From Nymphalis io (lineage: Eukaryota > Arthropoda > Insecta > Lepidoptera > Nymphalidae), in assembly GCF_905147045.1 (NCBI RefSeq), contig NC_065918.1, positions 9,486,001 through 9,550,000 on the forward strand: a stretch of 64,000 nt of DNA, written 5' to 3'. The notes under the pieces are model-generated. The model was not told the origin of the DNA. It did no database searches and was given only the letters and a program-made list of their open reading frames with translations. Of the stretch, positions 26,501-38,500 are shown one piece after another (position 1 is the first letter of the stretch; the number at the start of each line of letters is the position of its first letter). The translations under genes and the position numbers were made by a program.

Positions 26501-29500
26501 GTCACTAAGGGATTTGGGATGTGCCAAAGTTATGGACAAGCTTGTGCCGTGCTTTCATATCAAAACTCACTTGTATCTCACTGTTGAAATGTTCAAACCC
26601 GAATTACGATGATATGCTATTTTGATACGTGTATCTGTTAAATGTTTTAATTATTATGGTCAATTTCGCTTGTAACTTTTTGACATGTCTCGACATAGTT
26701 TCGACTTTCTACAGAATAGCTCTAATGGTGACGAGATAATATAATGGACGGGATAGATTATATTTAACATCTGTCTATAAGCGTAATAGTAGGTACTCGT
26801 TTTATAAATAAGAGTGGCTTGTTTGAGGTTTGTGACTACTAATTTTATCGCGGAAATCGCTTATACCTTCTAAACTTGTTTATGCGTTTAAAGTGAAACC
26901 GGAAATACAAAACTTTCAAATTAGAGCAAAATAATTAATCAATTCGAACGAAGCACGTACATACTATGTACATTTATTTGTAACAATAATTATTTTTTAT
27001 TTAATTTATGTTCAGATATCTCATGTATTATATTTAAAGTTTAATCCAATGAATCAAGAGTATTTCTATACTTGAAAAAATAACATTTACTTATATAACG
27101 CTCCATTTTAAAATGAAATTGTTAATACATTTTCCTTTGCGTACCAAACACAGCAAGTTAACTTAGGTCTTCGTTATAAAAGATTCAAGAAAATAGTAGA
27201 GAAAATTTTAATATTAAATAGAAAAATCTTATTTCCATAGGATGACTTAAAACTCTTTCAGCCTTCTTTAAATAATGCTACTGTAAGATTACTCTGGTAA
27301 ACAATCTTGAAAATATAATAATGTACAAACAATGTCGGTCTATTTTGCTTTATAACATTTTCTTTAGGTTTGATTTACCAGATTTTAATATTTCAACTTA
27401 TTTTTATTTAGTTTTAAATATTACTTTTAACTGATATTTATTTTGATATATAAAGATGTACAACGATATAAATAAATATATATAAATTGAAGTTTCAATA
27501 CCTACTATTATTGATTATTAAAAAAGGCTCTGAACAGTCTGATTATAAAAGCGAAAATACGTAGAAAGTTGAAAATTGGATGATTTCTTTGTTTCGTAAC
27601 GTAGAGATGAATTAAGAATTTGCATAATATCCTAAGTCTCCTACGTCATCCATTTGCCCCGATTAAGATGTCATTATATTTACCATACTGAGATTAATAA
27701 ATATAGGCATATGTTCATAAGACAAACGATTCGCGCGTAAAATACCGTAATAAATAAACATTATATTATATTGTGAATTTTTCATTTAATCGGAATTCTA
27801 TTTTTAAAAACAATATGGTTATAATATAATTGCCTCGTTGCTCTCTGCTCTAGTGGCTAGATATACTCTAGTTGGGCAAATGAGCTATTTTAATCTGTTT
27901 TTTTGGTCAAAAAATTCTCAGTAGAAGATGTATGTGTTACACTGTCGTGCATCAGAAAGCACGTTAAGCCACCAGATCTATCTAATTTCGCTGCATCGCC
28001 GCCACATCGGCTTAATTGATAAAAGGAATTAAAAGTGTACCTGTAATTGTGCTCATACTTGCTCACTATAGCATCTCTTGTGCAATTGGCTAGTGTTTAC
28101 GATTGGCCAGTGGCCGAAATTTAGTTAAGAAGAGTATACTTATAAATAACAAATTTTCCTCTTATTTATAGGTTATATGGATCGAAACGGTGTGCGAGAT
28201 GCAACACTCCAATATCAGCGTCTGAGCTGGTGATGCGGGCACGAGACCTCGTGTTCCATGTGCACTGTTTTTCGTGCGCGCTGTGTAGCACGAGACTAAC
28301 AAAGGGTGACACATTCGGTATCAGAGATTCAGCTGTTTATTGCAGGTGAGTTGTATTATATGTTATATAATATAATTAGTATTTTTGTATGAAGCTCTGA
28401 TAAAATTAGTAAAAACAACTTTAATTGGTGTATCTAAACATGGACTTATTTTTTGTACTGTTGTTATTTTTTGTTAAAAATTTTTAGGCTACATTACGAA
28501 ACGATGCCAGATTATGGTCCTCACATGGCAGTTCCGGGACCCCCCCAAATGTGCCCTGGACCTTACGCGGGACCTCCGCCAGGTTCGCATTATCCTCCGT
28601 ACCCATCGCCCGAATTTGCGCGGGTCGAACCCGATGTTCCTAAAGGCCCTTTCTTCAACGGGTCAACAGCGCCACCGCCACGACAAAAAGGACGCCCAAG
28701 AAAAAAGAAACCCAAAGATCAAGAACTCATGACGGCAAACCTTGGTGAGTTTCAGCGTGTTCAAATATCATTTGCTCAAGCGAATATTTCAAAAATTATT
28801 CTTTTATACACTTAAAATGATAAATAACTTTTTTCGATAAATTGTTTAAGTTTCCATATTTTTATCGTAAAATTCTCTTTGTGGTGTAGCTTTTTGTAAA
28901 AGAATGTATAATATACAAATTAAGTGTTTCGTTTTGCCGACAAAACGGTTACAATTTTATTAACACATTAAAGTCAAAACTGCACTTACCTTAAGAGATT
29001 AGGTATCGGAGGCAACTTCCCGTGTATGAGTTTTATAAAAAGAGGACATTTCGCCTTTTTCGAGATATCGAAACCAGTCTGTTTATCTGACCGACAGCAC
29101 TCGTTCAATCGACTCTGCGTGCCATGTGACTTTCGTCTTGATTCGAAAACAAACCTAACTCATTTTATTTATCGACGAAGAAATATTTAAATGATACACA
29201 AAAATTAAGTTAGAACCATCTATGTTTACATAATCATATCAATAAAAATTGAATCAAACCCTAAACTAAATGTCTTAATCAGTACGGAAGCTAATATTTT
29301 ATAATATATGACACAATTAAGGCATATTTGAAATAAAGTCGTATTTGCATTTTAAATATCAAGTGTTTTTAACTTAAATGAAGAGTTTTTTTCGAATCAA
29401 AGTGCAATGTGCCTCACAGACAATGGGTGAACAAAGATGGGCTAGTTTTAATAGCATGAACAGGTCCCTGCTTCGTAGCCCGAAGCGCTCGCGTGCCCGA

Positions 29501-32500
29501 TGTAATCCGAAGTTCATCATACTCGCCGCATTTCAATGAACCGAACATCTTGGTTAAGTGAATCTATTGCAGCATAATAGAACTATTTTCATTTAATTAC
29601 AAACATCATTGCTATGATAATTAATTGGCAAAGATGGATTAATCGGGAAATTATTTTCAATAAAACGTATATGAATCTATATGAAGTTAAATCCAAGTTG
29701 GATTATGTACGGTAACGTACATGCTTTTATACGAAAAGTCAATTGTAAAACTAAAATAATATTTGTCAATGAATTAAATACATTTTGTTTTTACAAGTTT
29801 TGTTCGTTAGTAAGTGTGGCTCAAATTTCAATTTAATTTTAAACCAAGACTTAACTGATTGAGCTTAAAATTTGGATACACTTTCGGTATAATCGAGATA
29901 GATTGCGATACATATTTATTATTCTCGAGCAATTTGCTGTCAAATTGTATATATAAAACTGTTTTTGATATTATTATATGTGAATATCGATCTTCTAAAT
30001 AATTCGCAACTATCAGTAGTAAATAATTATATTCATGTTTTGTTAACTGCATCATAATATTACGAACCGAGACGATTGTCTAAATTAAAACGTACACTAG
30101 CTAAAGTTTATCGTTAGTATTTCGTGTATTAAAAAAAATCGACTTATTTTTGAATAATTGTTTATCGATATTTTAAATACATGAATATATTTATGAGCGT
30201 AATCGTTTTTTAAAAGAATTAACTTAAAGCCAAATATAAAATTGATAAAATTTCAACAACAATTTCGATGAATGGGCCAACTTTATTTCTCATTATTTTA
30301 ATTTAGTTTACATTTTAGGTACGTTGTTTACTAAATAGATTTATTTAAAAATTATCTAATCTATTGTTCTTTTTCGCAGAAAAGATTTGATCTACATAAA
30401 TAAGAAGTATCTGCCTGTTTACCAAACCATTTCAATTTAATTAGACGTTTGATTTTTTTTACATGCTCTTTTTAATCTTTGTATAAATAGCGGTTAATAA
30501 TTATTTATTTACCTAGTGTAAGGGCAAATGAGGCTTTTTTATATTTTCTTTTAATTATGAAAAATATTTTTTTCAATTGTGAGACAGTTTAAAATATAAA
30601 TCAGCTGTTCCTAAAATAATGGTGATTATTTTAACTTTTGTATAGATATTTTAGGTTAGCTTCATATCATGTTTCATAAATATATTGCTCTTATATTTGT
30701 CGAGGGTGCGTCACCCCAAGCGAAATGAGACTGAAACATGAGGTATAATAAACTAATTCCTGTTTCATATATCTAGCCCATAAATATTGAACTGGATAGG
30801 GGCGGTATTTTTTATATACATTCGTAAATACATAAGGAATGTCGTTCGGGATGTAGTTGAGTTAGTACATAAAGTAAAATATTAAATGTGAGAAGATGGT
30901 GACAACAACTCGTGAAATAACTGAATCGATAATATTTAATATAAACTGTCCGTGAGCTTCCTTCGTGTTAATTTAAAAAAAGGTACATCAATATCCCATT
31001 CTATAAAATGTTTTGCAATAGCTTATATACAGTTAGTACGCATAATATTAAATTATAAATTGCGGAAAAAAAATACATTTAACAAGCACATAACCATATG
31101 TGACACGCGCCGCACATTTTAAATTATACATAAAGCCGTTTCAAGTATGTACATATGTATATCCAATTATAACGTGACACTCCGCTGTTCCGTAGGATGT
31201 GCCGTATAAAATTCCGACTGTCCTTTTGGTCAGATGTGTTTTTGCCATGGAAGCAGTTTTCGTGGATCGGGCCGGTCGCTTAGCGGCCCTTTTTGCTTGC
31301 CATATCAATTATAAGGGAACGTGGACTTGCGTAATGTGGTGACAGGCCGATTTCAACACCGGAGTCCCACGCGTTTATTTAAATTCATACTATATGCCTA
31401 CGTATCAAGTACTAAATTAATATTTTTTCCGATTTACATCTTTATTTATATTATCTGTCTTCTTCTTTCAAATTATAAATGAATAATTACAGAAAGAGTG
31501 AAATCAGTTTTTAAACAGTCACTAAGAAAAGTTTACTAAGACCCTTCATAAATAACACTAAAATTATTAAATTAAATAATACGTTAATAATATGTGTTTT
31601 TTTTTGGTATGATAATGTATTGCAATTTATAAAATAGATGAACAAAAATTCGTTTGCACTTATTAGCTCCATAATTATATTTAATATTTATATTATTATT
31701 TTTTGTTTATTTTGGTTTTAATTAATTGTTAAGCACGACTTAATTACCTGTAGTTAAAAGTGCAATTAATTCAGTTTACCATTGTTGATTCAATCAAATC
31801 TTTATGTATTAAAATATTGTGACGTTTGTTACAGAGTAAAACTTGTAATAGTTCCAATTATTATTTTTACCTTCGACAACATTTATGTTCATTACTCGGT
31901 GTTGGAAATTGTGTCTTAGCTATATTTATGAAATGCTTGTTTTTAATACAATAAAAATAACCATAATTGTACATAGTCTTAATCAGATCCCAAGGTAATA
32001 TTTATTTAAAATAAATGACCCTTAGATCTTATATAAGTTATCATAAAAACTTCATACATAACTATTTTCTTCGTTCACTCATTTCGTTAAAAATACAACT
32101 AAAACACCGTACGTATCGTTTTAATGAAGAAATATTAAAAGGTACAGATAACTTAAATTGTCCCTAAAAATACACATTTTATTACATTTAATGTCCAAAA
32201 CAGTACAAATAAGTGAGATTATTTGATTACGCGGAGGAGGTACCTGCCCCCACACAACACGACAGAACTCACCATTATAAAAACCAAGTACGAATTCAAA
32301 GTATTTGAATATTTCATCACCGAAATCGGATCATGTTTTTAACGTTCGTTAATCAATCGTTGCGTTAATCAATACTCGGTGACTTGTGAATCAAAACGAA
32401 TCTTACGTAAATAACTCATACTCTTAGTATCGTCACATAATAGACCATTAAAACCATTTTCCTACTTGTTTACATTGTTTGGATCATCGCTATACTAAAA

Positions 32501-35500
32501 AATATAAGAAGACAATTTATTACACCGTTATTTTTTAACTAATTATATATTTTTAAATATATTTATTATTCTAACAAAATTTGATTCGTAATTTTACGAT
32601 CGGATATTTTAATGATAAATAATATTTGAACATATTGATAGTGATACAGTTTTAAATATTAATTAGTATGTAATAAAATGATGTAATAGATTGCAGATAT
32701 AAAATGGAATGTTTAAATATTATAAATAATTACTTGAAATATCTGCTTTACCTATAAATTTTGATGTTGTTAGTTATACTTAATAATGTTGGGTCTTTTT
32801 CTTTCAATTTTATATCAATGGTGACCAAAAGAGAGAATTAATCAGTGTTTATCTGATCACCAGCTATACAAAGCTTATAATTAAGGCCATATGATATTTA
32901 TTTCCCCAAAAGTATTTGAATCCAAAATTAGAATATTGTTACTCGTATATTTCTTCCTCAATTTTGTCTAACGATATTTATTTGTATCTTAAATAACAAT
33001 AATTAGAAACAAGCTTAGTAACCTATATATTTATGACTTATGAAGTCCGATTATAAAATTCAGGATATCTTTTGTTTTAATAATATGAAATAATGATAAA
33101 ACGCAACGAGGAGATAAGCGTACAAGCCATAAATAAAACTTTTTTTATACTTTTCTCGGAACGGAATTTCAATCTACTCGGAAAATGTTCAAAAATATTT
33201 CGAGAACAATTATTCGGCAGTGCAGTGAACTTAACTCATACACATAATTATAATTACACTTTTCGTTCGACATCAACAAGAACCCGTCAGCTCGCTTTAA
33301 CTTTTCGAGCGGTGTAACCATAAATTACGTACTAACAGGCGGACAAAAAAAAAACGCTTCCTACTTCAATAACGGGAGCGAAGTAAATTATATGTCGTAA
33401 TGAAGTTGTCGCATCTGCTTCGAGGGTCACGTGGTATCTTACCTTTCCTTTTTTTCTTTTGTTTTAGTAGTTTTACCAGTCGAGTCTTCTCTAGACCGCC
33501 ATAAATTTTGTATACATCCGAGGGCACTGGTGATTTATTTCCCGCCAAAATATGTGCCTGGTATATTTTTTTAAATTTCTTTTCAGCACTGGACTTTTCG
33601 AGTAGCGTCCGACGATTATACAGATATGGTGGTCGCGTTCCGTAGCCGACGGTAGTTGGTTTTAAAAAAGGAGAGCTCTTTTATTTTTAGTTAAAACAAA
33701 AGTCCGTTTGGATACTTTTAAGGTTTTCCGTGTTCTTTGTTTTATTTCGATAAAAGATAATACCATCACGAAAGTTGTGAACAGTGCGTGGTGTCGATGA
33801 AGCAAGTTTTATTAAGTTCGAGCTTATGAACCTGCGACGTTTGCGTTGACTTAGAGTATCAAGATGTCATTCTTTGATTGTTCCTTGAGAAACGTAATTT
33901 TTAATGTATACAAATATATACGAAATATAAAAATGCTTGAATAAGCCACTCTAGTGATTATTTATCAATTACTAACGAAACATACCTGAGTAATTAAATT
34001 ATGTATGTATATACATATGCACAAACGAATTACATCTCGGAGTATTACCACACCCATCTAGTAAAATTAAATGACATTTTCATGCACGTAAAATCGTTTT
34101 AGCCTTTAAATCGGGCAAAATATAATTAAAAGTATATATGTATAGCACCAAGCTTATAAATGAAAAATATTATTTAATTTTATTTACTTTAAAACAAATT
34201 CTAGCTAAATGGTCTTATTATATATGTTAATTTCTGTCACGTATTTACATAAAACAGTACTCGAAATATTAATGAACAAGGTATAACGAATTATAGAATT
34301 CATTAAGCTAATCAAGCTAATATAACTAATTTGACATACGTATCGTTGACAAGCTACCTGAATGTTATGAAAATTTAACAGAATAAATATGTATGTATAT
34401 ATAATTTTCTTTGGCTCATGGTCTTACTACGCGTCAGTCGGCTAATGTGATATCCATGTTAGTTCGTTTTGTAACCGCCGCTATCTCACACGAGACATCT
34501 GTATCAGTGGCACACCGACTCAATAGCTTTATATTAAAGCCTTATTTATTACTTCAACCTCTCTCGAATTTAGAATACGACACTTTGTTTGTGGAACTCG
34601 GAATAAGGATGTTGTTTTTTTAAAGGCAAAAAATGAGACATATCGATTAAGTTACTTAGGAAGAGACGTGAGAAATATTTTTGTCTTACTTAGGTTTCTG
34701 ACCATGAATTTATGTTCTACTTCTTAATCAATTTACGTTATTCTATGGTAGAGTTTCACTTGAGTAACGAAAAGAATACATGATAAATATATTTATGACA
34801 AAATAGTTTTATATATATTTTTCTCATAGTTTTAATTTGTAATTAATTAAATAATGCTGGCTAGTTTTATCACAAATTAAAATAAAATACAAAAAATATA
34901 TATCCATAGGTATACAATGGTAGCGTAGCTGTGGATGTATAAAAAATTCAAGTTAAAAATAAAAATAGTTAAAAAAGAAATTCATATTTATTTGATGTCC
35001 GTTTTGATATCTATCGGTATAGTATAAGTGTACAATTTTTAGTAGTAATAACAGTTAAAATACGACCGGCGCTCAATGGTTCGCGCCAGTCGGTCGCGTA
35101 TGAGTTAGGACCGCCGGTAGCGCCCCCTGCTGACACGCTATGCGCTACAACACTATCGCCGACTAAATTAATAATCGTTACTCCTACACACTGGCTCGGT
35201 ATGCTGACAACTTGAAAAATATTTTAATGATATGGGCTTAGACCCAGTATGATATTTAACGAATTTCTTCTGCACCAGAATCATTCAGGGTTTCGGTTTT
35301 TGCAGCGTCATTGGTATTAACAAAAAGTCACATTTAAAAAATTTAGTGGCCACCGGACGAGACGATATCGTGTAGGAAATCTCGATTTTTTGCTGACCTT
35401 AAAACATGAATGGTGCGTACGATTTATGAGATCACAATGATCTTTTTATAAGTCACCTGTTTTTTTGTCTCGAGTTATCTTTGTACATTTTGTGTCTCCG

Positions 35501-38500
35501 TCTATTAATAATGTCTTCTTTTAGCAAGTTTGACGTTTTCTAGCAGTTAATCGATTAGGACGTGCCCCAACGTATGGAAATATGTAGTTATGCTATAAGG
35601 GAATGTATAGACAGAATAAAGGTAGGAATGTATTTTGATTTAAAGCGTTTCAGTTGAGGACGTACTAGGTATGGTGAGCAAAACATGGAAATTCTCTTGT
35701 ATGCAAATCCTTCCCTGTTTGCCAAGCGACCGTATCACCTAGCCGGTGCACGAGCGCTCGAGGCGTCCGTTTCGTAACCAGCCTAGGAGGACCCATCGTT
35801 ATACAAGATTCAACAAATAAGGCGACTGGGAAAGAGCTATTTCATGGTCACAAATGTTTCTTAACAGTTTTGTTGCTGGTTTTATCGCTGACAGTGGGTG
35901 CGTAAATCATGTCAAGTAAATACAAACGTTCCGTCAACGCAGCGCATCTTGACTACAATCGGTGTGGGACCACCTTTATTATGTTGGATGATTGTCTGAT
36001 GGATAGAGCTTTTAAACATTATTCATCAAAGGTTGTAAAAGTTTTTATAACCTTTGATTACTTTTTCATTAAATGAATATAAAATTTGTTATTCTTATAA
36101 TTATAAAATATTTAACAGATTTTATTATTATTAGACATAAATTGATTGCCTATATTTTTTTTATAAATGTTAAGAGAAATGAAACGTTATTACACGAATT
36201 GATAATCACTTCTAGTTCATATTGATTAGAAGTTTATGTTTCTCTAGTTTCCCATAATGAAGGATATATTTCATTAGATTTTTTTTTCTAAAATTCATTT
36301 CATAAAATAGTTAAGTGGCTCAATAAATTATATTTTCATGGATGCTACCGGATAGCCTTGATGTATAATATAGTTGTACGTTTACGACTCCGTCAACAAC
36401 ATTAATTAGTTTAGTAAATATTACCGAATCAAATTTAATATAGGGAAGTTATGTGATGTTCAAATAACTCTACCTTATATGTTTTACTTAATTTTAAAAT
36501 ATCTAATATTTAATACATGATGAAACAATTTCAACAAAATAAGGCTGAAAAACAGTATGATATTACGATATCAGCACTTCGCACGCGAGTTCGTCCGTGA
36601 AAATTTAAAAACTATGATTTAACGTAAATACAATACAGTTAAAGTTACAGTTTACAATACAGTTACAGTTTTTTCAAACCGTGTCGTTTTTCTTACTTAG
36701 AGAATTTTTATACCCGTCATAACTTTTAAACGAAAACCCGACCCGAAAAATTTAAAGTGGAATTTAGACGTTCATAATCAATCTTAATTATCAAACTATT
36801 TAAATGGAAAAGGATTAATATCATGATACTATTCGATTCCACATGTATTTGAACTTGATAATTCAAACAAAAACTGTTATGGCTTAACTATAATAGTTAG
36901 GCGTATACCATCGCGGACTTTTTTTTTGTAAGCAATTATGAGTGCTATTCATATATTTAAGATTTTTTTTATTTATCGTCAATAGTTTTTGCAGCTCACG
37001 CAAAATAATTACTTTTATAGGCAACATTTTGATATCTTGGGTTATTTGGATCCATTTTAGGTAGGGATCACTATTTTTTTTTAAATATACCTATGTTACT
37101 TGCTAAAGATGTAGCTTTCTAATAGTGAAAGAATATTTTAAAATCGGTCGAATAGTTTTTGAGTTAGATCGTCACAAGCAAACAAACAAAAAATCAAATC
37201 TTTCCTCTTTATAATACTAGTACAGATAAGATACTTGAAAATATCTTAATTATTGTAGGAAGATAAATCCTACTCTTGTTGTGTGTTTTTCGAACTAAGC
37301 TTAGCCTTGACCTAGGATTCTTAGGTTAAATAATGTCAACTGCAACTTTTCCTACGCTCACGATCGTAGTTCATTCGAAAGGTAAACATTCTCGCCTCAC
37401 GCGGCGGGCGGCTCGCTCGAAAGCGTTCCATTTTACGCAAATCGCACGCGGCGGCCATTAGCTCGCGAGTAAAATCCAACGGGTACCCGGATAATTACCT
37501 ACAGGGCTAATTGTTCGCATTCAGATCTCGGAACGAATAAGTGTGTCGCGTGTTCTTCAATTGTATAATTTAAATTATGTATCCACTGCTCTTATTAAAA
37601 TGTGCGTTGTTTTTCTTTATACATTTTTGACTTACATATTAGATTTTATTTACCAGTTTCCAGTGGTACTTTTTGCTATACTCATTAGTCACCCCCGCAG
37701 TGAAATGTATATGTATATTATATATTAGCTAATTAAAATCTTTTTTTAAATAGTGGTGGTGAGTACTGTGTTCAAAATTAATTTTTAGAAAACAATAAGT
37801 AAAAGTTTCTCATATCATTTTTGTGTCCACATCGGCACGTATATTATGGTTTCGGAATATTTATTGGCAGCAGTTTTATTGGTCGTTAAACCCGTCGCGT
37901 TGCGGCAGCGTTCCATTCTCGTCACGGATACGTCACGCCGAAGCTGAGAAATTGTAACGGAAAACAATGAGCGGCTTGCGTTACGATCGGATTACTACCG
38001 AAATATTTGAACGCAATAGTGAATTATTTAAACGATTGTAAATTTGCGTCGACAACGGACTATGGGTATGGAATTCTTGTAATAATACAATTTATTTTAT
38101 ATGTATACATATCACCTACCACTTTCTTAAAACCGAATGATGAATTTACGTCAAAATATATTGAAATATATTTTTATGCTAAGTATTGCGAATGAGCGAT
38201 GCGATTTTTTTATGATAATTCGTTTTTACGAATTTCATTGTTTATTATATACATAAAGATGTTATGTGATTTCAGGTACAGCATAAATAACCTTACCAGT
38301 TAAACAGTTATTTAAAAAATAAATCATTTTACGCAACTATATATAAGATGCATAAATATTAGACACTTTATTGCCATTATTTAATTGTAGCAATAAAAGC
38401 TTGGTTAGCGGGTAAATAAAAACAGATATTGGTTTGCAGTAAGAGGTCTTATCGCAAAGCAATATTGCAAAACGTATGATTAGTAGAGTCAAAGAGCTCC

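Larger units (their letters stand above)
555..28171 (+). other. ap: apterous intron 1 as visible here (27.6 kb, phase 2)
   Basis: A very long intron between the LIM1 and LIM2 exons. It has no open frame that looks like a protein. It holds TA microsatellites (1877, 13750, 17453), a Metulj-like SINE (5921), two near-complete copies of a 290-bp lepidopteran repeat (4631, 10024) plus a scrap (23290), a SINE relic just before the LIM2 exon (27832), several hairpins (5234, 9677, 9740, 21526, 21640) and GC-richer blocks (about 1540, 8822, 11505, 15690, 16560, 18200, 21780, 24000) listed separately. The stretches between are featureless AT-rich DNA. Confidence 0.9.
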
